A DNA stretch of 64,000 bases from Arabiibacter massiliensis (GCF_900169505.1 NZ_LT827021.1:3069400-3133399); one strand, 5' to 3'. Numbered from the stretch's first letter, positions 53,216 through 63,615 are shown. Program-made: numbers and translations. The notes: a model not told the origin generated them from the letters alone.

Positions 53216-54818
53216 CGGGGCACCAGGCGCAGGCGGACGGCGTGGCGGCGATGCCGCCGAGGGCGCTTTCGCGCAGCTCGAAGGGCAGCGACCGGCCCAC
53301 CTTGAACATCGCCTCCACGGTCTGGTCGAAGTCGACGAGGCTGCCGATGTGCGCGAGCGCTATCTGCGCGCTCACGAGGGCGATGGCCGCGCCGGCGGCG
53401 TTGCGCTTCTGGCACGGCACCTCCACGAGGCCCGCCACGGGGTCGCACACGAGCCCCATCATGTTCGTGAGCGCGTTGCCCGCCGCATCGAGGCACTGCG
53501 CGGGCGAGCCGCCGGCAAGCTCCACGGCTGCGGCCGCCGCCATGGCCGCCGCCGAGCCGATCTCGGCCTGGCATCCGCCCTCCGCGCCCGACACCGTGGC
53601 GTTGCGCGTAATCAGGTAGCCGACGGCCGCCGCGCAGGCCAGGCCGCGCGCAAGATCGTCGTCCGAGAGGCCCCGCGTGCGCTGCAGCGAAAGCAGCACG
53701 CCGGGGATGACGCCGGCCGATCCCGCCGTGGGGGCGGCCACGATGCGGCCCATCGACGCGTTCGTCTCGAGCACCGCCATCGCCAGCGCGCTCGCCAGCG
53801 CGAGCTGCTCGTCGCATACGCCGTCTCCGCGCGCCCTCAGCGCCTCCATCGCCTGCGCCTCGCCCCCGATGAGCCCGCCCATGGAGGGCTGCGCCTCGCG
53901 CAAGGGCCCCTCGGCGGCCTCCCGCATTACGGCGAGCGCGCGGCCCAGGTACTCGGCCGAGCCGTCCGCGCATCCCAGGCTCGCCGCCAGCGCCGCCTCG
54001 CGCGCGAGGAAGGCCTCGGAGATCGTCTCGTCCCGCCCCTCGCACAGGCTGAGCAGCGCCGATCCGCTCGCGAAGTCGAGCGCCGCAAGCCGCTCGAGCG
54101 CGTCGGCCTCATCGCCCGCCCCGCAGCGCCCGAGGCCTGCCCGCGCCTCGCCGGGGATGATGCGCACGTCGAGGATGGCCGGGTGCTTCTCGATGGCCGC
54201 CTTCGCCGCGTCGCCCACCGCCTGGTCCGTCTCGAGCACGGTGTAGGCCACGTCGCCTTTGCGCCTGCGGAACACCCGCGTGGTGGCGATGTTCACCCCG
54301 TGCTCGCTGATGCAGGTGGCGATGTGCGCGAGCACGCCCGCCTCGTCGCGCTGGCACACGACGAGGCTCGTGTTCTCGCCGGTGATGCGCACGTCTATGT
54401 CATCGATGCGGCGGATGACGGCCGCCCCGCCGCCCACGCTCTCGCCGCGCACGTCCATGACGTTGCCGGCGGCGTCGGTCACGCGGATGTCGATGGTGTT
54501 GGGGTGGTCGTAATCGTCCGCGTCCGGCGCCGGCTCGAACGAGAAGGCGAGCCCCGCCTCCTCGGCCAGCGCGAACGAGTCGCGGATGCGCAGATCGTCG
54601 GCCGAAAGCCCCAGCATGCCCGCCACGAGCGCCTTGTCGGTGCCGTGCCCCGTGAGCGTGTGCGCGAACGATCCGAACAGCCGGAACTCTGCCGTTCGCG
54701 GCTCGGCCAAGCACAGGCCGCGCGCCATGGAGGCGATGCGCAGCGCGCCCGCCGTGTGCGAGCTCGACGGGCCCACCATGACGGGCCCGATGATATCGGT
54801 CAATCCGAGCGTCTCCAT
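53184..54818 (-). CDS. sdaA: L-serine dehydratase (Fe-S, fused beta-alpha)
   Basis: A 544-aa iron-sulfur L-serine ammonia-lyase producing pyruvate and ammonia. The beta domain comes first (VGPSSSHTAGALR, residues 15-27; FGSFAHTLTGHGTDKALVAG), with an ACT-type segment (VLAHIATCISEHGVNIATT). The alpha domain follows (MGRIVAAPTAGSAGVIPGVL; cluster Cys in GGCQAEIGSAAAMA, CDPVAG and VPCQKRN). ATG 54818 has GAGGAGG upstream. The last ~15 codons run into the convergent LuxR gene. Confidence 0.93.
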   Translation of the reverse strand: METLGLTDIIGPVMVGPSSSHTAGALRIASMARGLCLAEPRTAEFRLFGSFAHTLTGHGTDKALVAGMLGLSADDLRIRDSFALAEEAGLAFSFEPAPDADDYDHPNTIDIRVTDAAGNVMDVRGESVGGGAAVIRRIDDIDVRITGENTSLVVCQRDEAGVLAHIATCISEHGVNIATTRVFRRRKGDVAYTVLETDQAVGDAAKAAIEKHPAILDVRIIPGEARAGLGRCGAGDEADALERLAALDFASGSALLSLCEGRDETISEAFLAREAALAASLGCADGSAEYLGRALAVMREAAEGPLREAQPSMGGLIGGEAQAMEALRARGDGVCDEQLALASALAMAVLETNASMGRIVAAPTAGSAGVIPGVLLSLQRTRGLSDDDLARGLACAAAVGYLITRNATVSGAEGGCQAEIGSAAAMAAAAAVELAGGSPAQCLDAAGNALTNMMGLVCDPVAGLVEVPCQKRNAAGAAIALVSAQIALAHIGSLVDFDQTVEAMFKVGRSLPFELRESALGGIAATPSACAWCPVTPPLRSPVR

Positions 54819-54935
54819 GCGCCCCCTCCTCGTCTCGCGGACGCGCCCTCTGCGCGCGCCGCCGCCATGGTAGCGCAACCCGCGCCCTTTCGCCCGCACT
54901 TTCGTGAGATTTGGCGACGAAACCCGAACGGGGCC

Positions 54936-54962
54936 TTGCCCGCTGCGAACGGGCGGTATACT
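54936..54962 (+). promoter_or_regulatory. Candidate promoter of ppaC
   Basis: TTGCCC (54936-54941), a 15-bp spacer and TATACT (54957-54962) lie 100 bp upstream of the gene. The spacer is short. Confidence 0.4.
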
Positions 54963-55061
54963 GGAGGTCGCCGGCTCGGGCGCGCGTCCGACCGGATCCC
55001 CCAGCAACGCGAAGACGGGCCCTCCGGGCGCACGAGGGCCTCATGGCAAAGGAGCGAGCAT

Positions 55062-56429
55062 ATGCCGTCACCCATCATCGTCGTGGGCCATAAGAATCCC
55101 GACAACGACTCCATCAGCGCGGCGGTGGGCTACGCCTACCTCAAGAACCGCCTGGCCGAGCGCGAGGCCGAGGACGGGAAGCCCTCGTGCGTCTACGTGC
55201 CCGCGCGCCTGGGCCCGCTGCCGCCGGAGAGCGCATGGGTCCTCGGGGAAAGCGGCATCCCCGCGCCGGAGGTGATCGCGCACGTGCACGCGCGCGTCAT
55301 GGACGTGATGACGCCGGATCCCATCTCCATCGGCCACGACGCCACGCTGCTCGAGGCCGGGCGGCTGCTGCGGCAGCACAACGTGCGCGCGCTCGTCGTC
55401 ACCAACGACGACGGCACCTACCGCGGCCTCATCACCACCCGCATGATCGCCGAGCGCTACATCGCCGCCACCGACGCGCTCGAGGAGGGCGGTGCCAACG
55501 AGATGGCCGTCGCGGGCGACCTCATCGCCTCGCTCGGGCAGAAGGTGGACGACATCACCGAGACCGACGTGCTCGTGCTCGACAAGGACGGCCTGCTCAA
55601 GGAGGCTATCGAGGACCTCATGGCAAGCGCCTTGCGCGAAGCCGTGGTGCTCGACGACGACGGGTTCGCCATCGGTATCGTCACGCGCTCGGACGTGGCC
55701 GTGCGCCCGAAGCGCAAGGTGGTGCTCGTCGACCACAACGAGACGCGCCAGGCCGCCAACGGCATCGAGGAGGCCGACGTCGTGGAGATCGTCGACCACC
55801 ACCGCATCGCCGACGTCATGACCGCCAACCCCATCAAGTTCCTGAACCTGCCCGTGGGATCCACGGCCACCATCGTGACCATGGAGTTCCGCCGCCACGG
55901 CGTGGAGATCCCGCCGGAGATCGCGCGCGTGCTCCTGTCCGCCATCATGACCGACACGGTCATCCTCAAGTCGCCCACGGCCACCTACGTCGATCGCGAG
56001 CAGGTGGACCACCTGGCCGCCATCGCGGGCGTCGACCCCGTGGAGTTCGGCCTGGCCGTGTTCAAGTGCCGCGGCGGCGAGGGCGACATGAAGGTGGAGA
56101 AGCTGGTGGGCGCCGACGCGAAGGAGTTCCTCATCGGCGACGCCGTCGTGCTCATCGCCCAGCACGAGACGGTGGACCTGCCCTCCGTGATGGAGCGCGA
56201 GCAGGAGATCCGCGAGCACATGCGGCAGCTGCGCGACGACCACGGCTACGAGTTCGTGCTGCTCATGGTCACCGACATCATGGCCGAGGGCAGCCAGTTC
56301 CTCTGCGAGGGCAACCGCCGCATCGTGAACCGCGTGTTCGGCATCGAATGCACGGGCGTGGGCGGCACCTGGATGCCCGGCGTGCTCTCCCGCAAGAAGC
56401 AAGTGGCCGCCCGCATCCTGGGCTCGTAA
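55062..56429 (+). CDS. ppaC: Manganese-dependent inorganic pyrophosphatase with CBS domains
   Basis: A 455-aa family II pyrophosphatase (DHH superfamily). The N-terminal metal motif is VVGHKNPDNDSISAA (residues 7-21). Two CBS domains are inserted at about 80-220 (MDVMTPDPISIGHDATL, then VTNDDGTYRGLITTRM; second VLDDDGFAIGIVTRSD). The catalytic part resumes with VLVDHNE and EIVDHHRI, and ends with the DHHA2 domain. No DRTGG domain lies between the CBS domains. Such CBS-pyrophosphatases are regulated by adenine nucleotides (AMP/ADP inhibit); the Eggerthella lenta enzyme of this type has been studied. AAAGGAG precedes ATG 55062. Confidence 0.95.
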   Translation: MPSPIIVVGHKNPDNDSISAAVGYAYLKNRLAEREAEDGKPSCVYVPARLGPLPPESAWVLGESGIPAPEVIAHVHARVMDVMTPDPISIGHDATLLEAGRLLRQHNVRALVVTNDDGTYRGLITTRMIAERYIAATDALEEGGANEMAVAGDLIASLGQKVDDITETDVLVLDKDGLLKEAIEDLMASALREAVVLDDDGFAIGIVTRSDVAVRPKRKVVLVDHNETRQAANGIEEADVVEIVDHHRIADVMTANPIKFLNLPVGSTATIVTMEFRRHGVEIPPEIARVLLSAIMTDTVILKSPTATYVDREQVDHLAAIAGVDPVEFGLAVFKCRGGEGDMKVEKLVGADAKEFLIGDAVVLIAQHETVDLPSVMEREQEIREHMRQLRDDHGYEFVLLMVTDIMAEGSQFLCEGNRRIVNRVFGIECTGVGGTWMPGVLSRKKQVAARILGS

Positions 56430-56431
56430 CT

Positions 56432-56551
56432 TGTCATCCTGAGCGAGCGTAGCGAGTCGAAGGATCCCGCGCGGCGCCAGCCGTGGCGCTCCCCGCTATC
56501 GCCTCACGGGATCCTTCGACTCCGCGCTGGCGCGCTCCGCTCAGGATGACA
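56432..56551. repeat. Dispersed TCATCCTGAGCG palindrome, 120 bp
   Basis: TGTCATCCTGAGCG and its reverse complement are the ends; inner arms are GAGTCGAAGGATCCCG and CGGGATCCTTCGACTC. It separates convergent ppaC and the nitroreductase gene. Confidence 0.85.
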
Positions 56552-56556
56552 TAAGC

Positions 56557-57135
56557 TTACAGCAGCACGTCGGCAAGCGCGCGCTTCGGCACGTAGTGGA
56601 CGCCCGCGTCGTCGCGCCAGTACGCCGTCTCGCCGTCGGCGGGCATGTCCACGATGCGCACGTCCTCCACGGGCTTGCCGAGCGCGAGCACCAGGTCGGG
56701 TTGGAAGCGCTCCGCGTCGATGCCGAGGACTTCGGCGAGGCTCCGCTTCTTGAACGACCCCACGATGCAGCCGCCGTAGCCCGCCTCGACCGCCTGCAGC
56801 ATGATGGTCTGCGCGACGATGCCCTCGTCCCAGGCGGTGAACGTGTCGGCGAGCGTGCGCTCGACGTCCCGGCAGACGACGATGTAGCCGCCCGGGCGCT
56901 CGCCGGGCGCGGGGCCGTCCCAGTCGGGCAGGGCCTTGGCCCAGGCGCAGCAGGCGAACACGCGGGCGCGGTCCTCCTCGTCGTGGACGACCGCGAAGCG
57001 CAGGGGCTGCGCGTTGCCGCTCGAGGCCGTGAGCCGGGCGGCGTCCACCCAGGATACGAGCTGCTTGCGGCTGAGCGGCTCGGATTCGTCGAAACGCCGA
57101 TAGCTTCGGCAGGCCTTGATGGTGTCGTGCAGCAT
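56557..57135 (-). CDS. Nitroreductase family protein
   Basis: A 192-aa FMN-dependent nitroreductase-type protein. Family features: an N-terminal RSYRRFDESEPLSRKQL (phosphate-contacting Arg cluster), DAARLTASSGNAQPLRF (FMN loop), and GYGGCIVGSFKK with LALGKPVED near the C-terminus. These proteins reduce nitro or quinone compounds, or act in flavin and dehalogenation chemistry; no substrate can be assigned. Length is typical for the small subclass. GAGGAGG precedes ATG 57135. It is divergent from the peptidase gene. Confidence 0.88.
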   Translation of the reverse strand: MLHDTIKACRSYRRFDESEPLSRKQLVSWVDAARLTASSGNAQPLRFAVVHDEEDRARVFACCAWAKALPDWDGPAPGERPGGYIVVCRDVERTLADTFTAWDEGIVAQTIMLQAVEAGYGGCIVGSFKKRSLAEVLGIDAERFQPDLVLALGKPVEDVRIVDMPADGETAYWRDDAGVHYVPKRALADVLL

Positions 57136-57310
57136 AGGTCCTCCTCGCGTGTCGTGCGCGCTCCGTCCGCCCCGTTTCCGAGATCGTCGCGCGCTGCCCT
57201 GTTCCCAGCATTATAATGGGCCGCGCCGTCCGCGCGCCACCGGGCACGCCCCGAGCGTCGCGCGCAGGCGGGCGAAACGCCCCATCGATACCGCACCGGA
57301 AGGATCCGCC

Positions 57311-58426
57311 ATGAACCCGCAGCGCCTGTTCGACCTCTTCTTCGAACTCGTCCGCATCGAGAGCCCCTCGCGCCACGAGGCCGCGATGGCCGCCCGCTGC
57401 GCAGACGAGCTGCGCGATCTGGGCTTCGAGGTGCGCTTCGACGAATCTGCCGCGCAGACGGGCTCGGACACGGGCAACCTCATCGCGCGCCTGCCCGGCA
57501 CCGCCGCAGGCAGCGTCGTGCTGTCGGCGCATCTGGACACCGTGCGCCCGTGCGCGGGCATTGAGCCCGTCGTAGAGGACGGCGTCGTGCGCTCGGCCGG
57601 CGACACCATCCTCTCGGCCGACGACAAGGCGGGCGTCGCGGCCATCCTGGAGGGCGTGCGCGCGGTCGTGGAGTCGGGCACGCCCAGGCCTGAGATCGTC
57701 GTGCTCCTCACCACCTGCGAGGAGCTGCATTTGCTGGGCTCGGGGGCGCTCGCGGCGGGCGAGCTTCCGCAAGGCGCGCCCTGCTACGTGTTCGACGCCG
57801 ACGGCGCGCCTGGCACCGTGATCGTGGGCGCGCCGTGCCATTGGAACCTCGAGGCGCGCTTCGCGGGGAAGGCGGCGCACGCGGGCGTGGCGCCGGAGAC
57901 GGGCGTGTCGGCCATCGCGATGGCGGCCGCCGCCGTTGCCGCCATGCCGCTCGGGCGCATCGACGAGGCCACCACGGCCAACATCGGCATGATCCAGGGC
58001 GGCCGCGAGACGAACGTCGTGCCCGAGTCGTGCGAGCTGGCGGGGGAGTGCCGCTCGCTCTACGACGAGCGCGCCGAGGCGCAGAAGGCCGCCATGACCG
58101 CCGCGCTCGAGGACGCCGCCGCGCGCTTCGGCGGCTCCGTGGAGGTAGCGTGGACGAAGAGCTACGGCGCCGTGCTCTACGACGAGGACGACGAGCTGGT
58201 GCAGGCCATCTCCCGCGCCGCGCGGGCGGCCGGCCTCGAGCCCAGGCTGCATCGCTCAGGCGGCGGGGCCGACGCCAACGTGCTCGCGTCCCGCGGCGTG
58301 CGCGCCGTCACGCTCGGCATCGGCATGGCCGCCTTCCATTCGCCCGACGAGCACATCAAAGTGGCCGACCTCGAAGGCGCCGCCCGCCTCGCCGAGGCCC
58401 TCATCCTGGAGGAAGCCGAGGGCTAG
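57311..58426 (+). CDS. M20 family metallopeptidase, PepT-like
   Basis: A 371-aa dizinc aminopeptidase or tripeptidase-like enzyme. Metal and catalytic motifs: LSAHLDTVRPC (His/Asp), TILSADDKAGVAAIL (bridging Asp), LLTTCEELHLLGS (catalytic Glu), and a C-terminal His in GIGMAAFHSPDEHI. The dimerisation lid is around HWNLEARFAGKAAHAGVAPE. No signal peptide, so it acts in the cytoplasm on peptides. ATG 57311 is preceded by GGAAGG and homology starts there; the frame from 57116 overlaps the divergent nitroreductase. Confidence 0.9.
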   Translation: MNPQRLFDLFFELVRIESPSRHEAAMAARCADELRDLGFEVRFDESAAQTGSDTGNLIARLPGTAAGSVVLSAHLDTVRPCAGIEPVVEDGVVRSAGDTILSADDKAGVAAILEGVRAVVESGTPRPEIVVLLTTCEELHLLGSGALAAGELPQGAPCYVFDADGAPGTVIVGAPCHWNLEARFAGKAAHAGVAPETGVSAIAMAAAAVAAMPLGRIDEATTANIGMIQGGRETNVVPESCELAGECRSLYDERAEAQKAAMTAALEDAAARFGGSVEVAWTKSYGAVLYDEDDELVQAISRAARAAGLEPRLHRSGGGADANVLASRGVRAVTLGIGMAAFHSPDEHIKVADLEGAARLAEALILEEAEG

Positions 58427-58478
58427 ACGGCCGACGCATCGAATGACCGTCACTCGATGCATTCTCAAGGGGATTTCC

Positions 58479-58634
58479 TGTCATCCTGAGCGGAGCGCGC
58501 AGCGCGGAGTCGAAGGATCCCGCGCGGGCCGTCAGGCCGCAAAGCCTTCCGGCTGACGCCGCAGGGGATCCTTCGACTCGCTTCGCTCGCTCAGGATGAC
58601 AAGAGGGGGCTCTTCCGCTCCGCTCAGGATGACA
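58479..58634. repeat. Dispersed TCATCCTGAGCG palindrome, with an extra half-copy
   Basis: TGTCATCCTGAGCG (58479) and CGCTCAGGATGACA (ending 58601) bound the main palindrome; a further CGCTCAGGATGACA at 58621-58634 is a third end. GTCGAAGGATCCCG and GGGATCCTTCGAC form the inner arms. It fills most of the gap between the peptidase gene and the str promoter. Confidence 0.85.
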
Positions 58635-58766
58635 GGGACGGCGTTCGCTCGGCGGCGAAATTATTTCTCGATTGCGTGGAGAAAACCTGTGCGTTCGGCT
58701 GCCAATCGCTCGTCCACCTGCGCAAACGTGCACCACTACCTATAGATACTCCCGGGTGCGTGGCGT

Positions 58767-58795
58767 TTGACAACCCAGATGGCGGATGGTAGAGT
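58767..58795 (+). promoter_or_regulatory. Sigma-70 promoter of the str/S10 operon
   Basis: TTGACA (58767-58772), a 17-bp spacer and TAGAGT (58790-58795) lie about 100 bp before rpsL. The -35 is a consensus match, as expected for a ribosomal operon. Confidence 0.75.
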
Positions 58796-58892
58796 GCTCG
58801 TTCGCGTCCCGTGCGGGGCGTATGTTTTCCTGTGTGGATCAGCTGAACGCACAGGAGAATCGGAACAAGCAAGAGGTAAAAGGAGAGAAGCT

Positions 58893-59264
58893 TTGCCTAC
58901 TATCAACCAGTTGGTCCGCAAGGGCCGCAAGAAGTCGGTCGACAAGAGCAAGACGCCGGCGCTCAAGGGCAACCCGCAGAAGCGCGGCGTGTGCACCCGC
59001 GTGTTCACGACCACGCCGAAGAAGCCGAACTCGGCCCTTCGCAAGGTCTGCCGCGTGCGCCTGGTCAACGGCATGGAAGTGACCGCCTACATCCCCGGCG
59101 AGGGCCACAACCTCCAGGAGCACTCCATGGTGCTGCTGCGCGGCGGCCGCGTCAAGGACCTGCCCGGCGTGCGCTACAAGGTCATCCGCGCCGCGCTCGA
59201 CTGCTCGTCGGTGGAGAAGCGCCGTCAGGCCCGCAGCCGTTACGGAGCCAAGCGCCCCAAGTAA
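58893..59264 (+). CDS. rpsL: 30S ribosomal protein S12
   Basis: A 123-aa S12 at the decoding centre. It begins [14 protein letters not shown] after the initiator. The streptomycin-region motif [16 protein letters not shown] has the wild-type Lys (K43 equivalent), and [17 protein letters not shown] has the wild-type Lys88-type region. The start codon is TTG (58893): AAAGGAGAGAAGCT precedes it at ideal spacing, and the protein starts at the conserved residue. Rare TTG initiation may modestly lower translation. It is the first gene of the operon. Confidence 0.97.
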   Translation: MPTINQLVRKGRKKSVDKSKTPALKGNPQKRGVCTRVFTTTPKKPNSALRKVCRVRLVNGMEVTAYIPGEGHNLQEHSMVLLRGGRVKDLPGVRYKVIRAALDCSSVEKRRQARSRYGAKRPK

Positions 59265-59381
59265 GCAACCGTTAAGCCGCGCGGGCCGCGAGGCCGACGC
59301 TTTCCAAAGGGGGAGGCGACGGGGGCCTAATGGACGGGAAGAAAGCCGTCCCGAAGCGCGCAGGAATCAGAAGGAGAACAC

Positions 59382-59852
59382 ATGCCGCGTCGTGCAGCAG
59401 CAGTCCGTCGAGAGGTCCAGCCGGACGCCCAGTACAATAACCGCCTCGTCACGCAGCTGATCAATAAGATCCTGCTTGACGGCAAGAAGGCCACGGCCGA
59501 GAACATCGTCTACGGCGCCTTCGCCATCATCGAGAAGAAGACCGAGGGCGACCCGCTGGCCGTCTTCAAGAAGGCCATGGACAACGTCCGCCCCACGCTC
59601 GAGGTCAAGCCCAAGCGCGTCGGCGGCGCCACCTACCAGGTGCCGATGGAGGTCAACTCCCGCCGCGCCACCACGCTCGCGATCCGCTGGATCGTGGACT
59701 TCTCGCGCAAGCGCAAGGAGCACACGATGAAGGAGCGCCTGGCCGCCGAGATCATGGACGCCTCCGAGAACACCGGCGCGTCGGTGAAGAAGCGCGAGGA
59801 CCTGTACAAGATGGCCGAGTCGAACCGTGCGTTCTCGCACTACCGCTTCTAA
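59382..59852 (+). CDS. rpsG: 30S ribosomal protein S7
   Basis: A 156-aa S7 that nucleates 30S head assembly ([40 protein letters not shown]). AGAAGGAG precedes ATG 59382. The 117-bp spacer after rpsL is longer than usual and contains a GC-rich stretch. Confidence 0.97.
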   Translation: MPRRAAAVRREVQPDAQYNNRLVTQLINKILLDGKKATAENIVYGAFAIIEKKTEGDPLAVFKKAMDNVRPTLEVKPKRVGGATYQVPMEVNSRRATTLAIRWIVDFSRKRKEHTMKERLAAEIMDASENTGASVKKREDLYKMAESNRAFSHYRF

Positions 59853-59867
59853 GGGGGATTCGACCAT

Positions 59868-61985
59868 ATGGCTAAACTGGAACTGAAGGATACGCGCAAC
59901 ATCGGCATCATGGCCCACATCGACGCGGGCAAGACGACGACGACCGAGCGCATCCTCTACTACACGGGCAAGACCCACAAGATCGGCGAGGTGCACGACG
60001 GCGCCGCGACGATGGACTGGATGGTGCAGGAGCAGGAGCGCGGCGTGACCATCACGGCCGCCGCCACCACGTGCTTCTGGAAGTACCCCGGCGGTGCCGA
60101 CGACGGCAAGGAGTACCGCTTCCAGATCATCGACACGCCCGGCCACGTGGACTTCACGGCCGAGGTGGAGCGCTCGCTTCGCGTGCTCGACGGCGCGGTC
60201 GCGGTGTTCGACGCCGTTGCCGGCGTGCAGCCGCAGTCCGAGACGGTGTGGCGTCAGGCCAGCAAGTACGGCGTGCCCCGCATCGCCTACATCAATAAGT
60301 ACGACCGCGTGGGCGCGGACTTCTTCCACGCCATCGACACCATGAAGGACCGCCTGGGCGCGCCGGCCATCGCCGTGCAGATGCCCATGGGCGCCGAGGA
60401 CAACTTCTGGGGCGTCATCGACCTCGTGACGATGACCGCCTGGGACTTCAAGGCCGATGACAAGGGCATGACCTACCCCGAGCCCATGGATGCCATCCCC
60501 GCCGAGTTCGCCGAGGAGGCCGAGCTGCGCCACCAGGAGCTTCTGGAGGCCGCTGCCGACTGCGACGACGACCTCATGGAGAAGGTGCTCATGGAGGAGG
60601 AGGTCACGGTCGACGAGCTGAAGGCCGCCCTGCGCAAGGGCACCATCGCCTGCGAGATCCATCCCGTGTTCGTGGGCTCGTCCTACAAGAACAAGGGCGT
60701 GCAGGAGCTGCTCGACGGCGTGGTCGACTATATGCCCTCTCCCATCGACATCCCCGCCATCAAGGGCACCAACCCCGACACGGGCGAGGAGGACGAGCGC
60801 AGCGCCGACTTCAAGGAGCCGTTCAGCGCCCTGGCCTTCAAGATCATGACCGACCCGTTCGTGGGCAAGCTCACCTACCTGCGCGTGTACTCGGGCAAGC
60901 TCGATTCCGGCAGCTACGTGACCAACGCCTCCAAGGACAAGAAGGAGCGCATCGGCCGTCTTCTGCAGATGCACTCCAACCAGCGCGTCGACATCGACGG
61001 CTGCGCCGCGGGCGACATCGTGGCGGTCGTGGGCCTGAAGGACACGTCCACCGGCGACACGCTGTGCGACGCGGACAAGCCGATCATCCTCGAGTCCATG
61101 GAGTTCGCCGAGCCCGTCATCGACATCGCGGTGGAGCCCAAGACCAAGGCCGAGCAGGACAAGATGGGCATCGCCCTGCAGAAGCTGGCCGAGGAAGACC
61201 CGACCTTCCGCGTGTCCACCAACCAGGAGACGGGCCAGACCATCATCGCCGGCATGGGCGAGCTGCACCTCGAGATCATCGTCGACCGTCTGCTGCGCGA
61301 GTTCAAGGTGGAGGCCAACGTCGGCAAGCCGCAGGTCGCTTACCGCGAGACGGCCACGAAGGAGGCCCTGAACGTCGAGGGCAAGTTCGTACGCCAGTCC
61401 GGCGGCCGCGGCCAGTACGGCCATGCGGTCATCAACATGTTCCCGCAGAAGCCCGGCGACGGCTACCTGTTCGAGAACAAGATCGTGGGCGGCGTCGTGC
61501 CGAAGGAGTACATCACTCCCATCGACCGCGGCATCCAGGAGGCGCTGAACTCCGGCGTGCTGGCCGGCTACCCGGTGGTGGACGTGCGCGTCGAGCTGGT
61601 GGACGGCTCCTACCACGAGGTCGACTCCTCGGAGGCGGCGTTCAAGGTGGCCGGCTCCATGGCCATCAAGGCGGCGCTCAAGAAGGGCAACTCCGTCATC
61701 CTCGAGCCGATGATGGCCGTCGAGGTGGAGACGCCCGAGGAGTACATGGGCGACGTCATGGGGAACCTCTCCAGCCGTCGTGGCCAGATCCAGGGCATGG
61801 GCGATCGCGGCAACGCGAAGACCATCAAGGCGAAGGTTCCGCTGTCCGAGATGTTCGGCTACGCCACCGACCTGCGTTCCACGACGCAGGGCCGCGCTTC
61901 GTACACGATGCAGTTCGACTCGTACGAGGCTGTGCCGAAGAACGTGGCGGAGGAAATTATCAGCAAGGCCGGCGGCAACGCCTAA
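59868..61985 (+). CDS. fusA: Elongation factor G
   Basis: A 705-aa translational GTPase that drives ribosomal translocation. G motifs: [19 protein letters not shown] (G1, residues 17-35), [11 protein letters not shown] (G2), [17 protein letters not shown] (G3), [10 protein letters not shown] (G4). Domain IV shows [11 protein letters not shown]. The G4 Asn-Lys-x-Asp is NKYD rather than NKMD, a conservative change. Length is typical. It follows rpsG by 15 bp. The tuf gene that usually follows fusA is absent here. Confidence 0.97.
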   Translation: MAKLELKDTRNIGIMAHIDAGKTTTTERILYYTGKTHKIGEVHDGAATMDWMVQEQERGVTITAAATTCFWKYPGGADDGKEYRFQIIDTPGHVDFTAEVERSLRVLDGAVAVFDAVAGVQPQSETVWRQASKYGVPRIAYINKYDRVGADFFHAIDTMKDRLGAPAIAVQMPMGAEDNFWGVIDLVTMTAWDFKADDKGMTYPEPMDAIPAEFAEEAELRHQELLEAAADCDDDLMEKVLMEEEVTVDELKAALRKGTIACEIHPVFVGSSYKNKGVQELLDGVVDYMPSPIDIPAIKGTNPDTGEEDERSADFKEPFSALAFKIMTDPFVGKLTYLRVYSGKLDSGSYVTNASKDKKERIGRLLQMHSNQRVDIDGCAAGDIVAVVGLKDTSTGDTLCDADKPIILESMEFAEPVIDIAVEPKTKAEQDKMGIALQKLAEEDPTFRVSTNQETGQTIIAGMGELHLEIIVDRLLREFKVEANVGKPQVAYRETATKEALNVEGKFVRQSGGRGQYGHAVINMFPQKPGDGYLFENKIVGGVVPKEYITPIDRGIQEALNSGVLAGYPVVDVRVELVDGSYHEVDSSEAAFKVAGSMAIKAALKKGNSVILEPMMAVEVETPEEYMGDVMGNLSSRRGQIQGMGDRGNAKTIKAKVPLSEMFGYATDLRSTTQGRASYTMQFDSYEAVPKNVAEEIISKAGGNA

Positions 61986-62018
61986 GGCGTGCGCGCGAGA
62001 TATTCGGAGGTAAAGTAA

Positions 62019-62327
62019 GTGGCTAATCAGAAGATTCGCATCCGTCTCAAGGGGTACGATCATGAGATCGTGGACCAGTCCACCAAGCTCATCGTCGACA
62101 CCGCCCAGAAGACGGGTGCCAAAGTGTCCGGTCCGATCCCGCTGCCGACGGAGCGCAACCTGTACTGCGTCGTCAAGGGCCCGCACGTGGACAAGGACTC
62201 CCGCGAGCAGTTCGAGATGCGCACGCACAAGCGCCTGATCGACATCCTCGAGCCGACCCCCAACACGGTCGACTCCCTGATGCGTCTCGACCTCCCCGCC
62301 GGCGTCGACATCGAAATCAAGCTGTAA
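62019..62327 (+). CDS. rpsJ: 30S ribosomal protein S10
   Basis: A 102-aa S10 (NusE), which also works in transcription antitermination. Features: [57 protein letters not shown] 62019 is preceded by CGGAGG. It starts the S10 gene order only 33 bp after fusA, so str and S10 clusters are fused in one transcript. Confidence 0.97.
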   Translation: MANQKIRIRLKGYDHEIVDQSTKLIVDTAQKTGAKVSGPIPLPTERNLYCVVKGPHVDKDSREQFEMRTHKRLIDILEPTPNTVDSLMRLDLPAGVDIEIKL

Positions 62328-62340
62328 AGGGGGTCAGACG

Positions 62341-62961
62341 ATGATTAACGCAATCTACGGCAAGAAGATCGGCATGACCCAGATCTTCAGCGAGGACGAC
62401 CGCGTCATCCCGGTGACGGTCATCCAGGCTGAGCCCAACAAGGTCTGCCAGGTGAAGACGAAGGCGAGCGACGGCTACGAGGCCGTGCAGCTGGGCTTCG
62501 GCGCCATCAAGGAGAAGAAGGTCAACAAGCCCATGGCGGGTCACTTCGCCAAGCAGGGCGTGGCTCCCGTGCGCTACCTGCGCGAGGTGCGCGTGGAGAG
62601 CGCCGGCGAGTACAACGTGGGCGACGAGCAGACGGTGGCCGCGTTCGCCGAGACGAAGAAGGTCGACGTCACCGGCACGTCGAAGGGCAAGGGCTTCGCG
62701 GGCGTCATGAAGCGCTACGGCTTCCGCGGCGGCCCGGGCGGCCACGGCGCGCACTTCCACCGCGCTCCCGGCTCGGTGGGCCAGTGCGCCACGCCGTCCC
62801 GCGTGTTCAAGGGGCTCAAGCTCCCCGGCCACATGGGCGTCGACACGGTGACCGTGAAGAACCTCGAGGTCGTCCGCATCGACGAGGAGCAGAACCTCAT
62901 CCTCGTCAAGGGCGCCATCCCCGGCGGCAAGAACGCCATCGTCCGCGTCCGCATGGCGTAA
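62341..62961 (+). CDS. rplC: 50S ribosomal protein L3
   Basis: A 206-aa L3 reaching the peptidyl transferase centre ([56 protein letters not shown]). AAAGGGGGTC precedes ATG 62341. It lies 13 bp after rpsJ. Confidence 0.97.
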   Translation: MINAIYGKKIGMTQIFSEDDRVIPVTVIQAEPNKVCQVKTKASDGYEAVQLGFGAIKEKKVNKPMAGHFAKQGVAPVRYLREVRVESAGEYNVGDEQTVAAFAETKKVDVTGTSKGKGFAGVMKRYGFRGGPGGHGAHFHRAPGSVGQCATPSRVFKGLKLPGHMGVDTVTVKNLEVVRIDEEQNLILVKGAIPGGKNAIVRVRMA

Positions 62962-62991
62962 TTGAGTGAATCCAAAAGGAGCTTGCATATC

Positions 62992-63615
62992 ATGACGACT
63001 ATCGATATCAAAGACATGAGCGGGAAGCAGGCCGGCACCGCCGAGCTCGCGCCCTCCGTGTTCGGCATCGAGCCGAACGTGCCCGTCATGCACCAGGTGG
63101 TGCGCGCCCAGCGCGCGTCCTGGCGCCAGGGCACGCACAGCACGTTGACCCGCGGCGAAGTGCGCGGCGGCGGCAAGAAGCCGTGGCGCCAGAAGGGCAC
63201 CGGCCGCGCCCGTCAGGGCACCATCCGCGCCCCTCAGTGGGCCGGCGGCGGCACCGTGTTCGGCCCGCATCCGCGTTCCTACGCCTTCCGCGTGAACAAC
63301 AAGGAGGTCAAGCTGGCGATGCGCTCGGCGCTGTCCGCCAAGCTGGCCGATGAGCAGCTGTTCGTGGTCGACGGCTTCAACTTCGAGAAGCCCCGCACGA
63401 AGGACGCCGTGGCGTTCCTGAAGGCCATGGGCCTCGAGGGCCGCACGACCATCGTGGTGAACGACGACGACGTGAACGCGTACCTGTCGTTCCGCAACAT
63501 CCCGACGGTGAACATCCTGCCCGTCGCGGCGGCGAACACCTACGAGCTCATCGACAACAAAGCGCTCGTGTTCACGGCCGACGCCCTGAAGCGCATCGAG
63601 GAGGTGCTTGCATAA
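62992..63615 (+). CDS. rplD: 50S ribosomal protein L4
   Basis: A 207-aa L4 lining the exit tunnel. The extended loop is RGGGKKPWRQKGTGRARQG and QWAGGGTVFGPHPRSY. ATG 62992 has AAAAGGAG upstream, with slightly long spacing. In other bacteria L4 autoregulates this operon through the S10 leader; no such leader is visible upstream because rpsJ follows fusA directly. Confidence 0.97.
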   Translation: MTTIDIKDMSGKQAGTAELAPSVFGIEPNVPVMHQVVRAQRASWRQGTHSTLTRGEVRGGGKKPWRQKGTGRARQGTIRAPQWAGGGTVFGPHPRSYAFRVNNKEVKLAMRSALSAKLADEQLFVVDGFNFEKPRTKDAVAFLKAMGLEGRTTIVVNDDDVNAYLSFRNIPTVNILPVAAANTYELIDNKALVFTADALKRIEEVLA

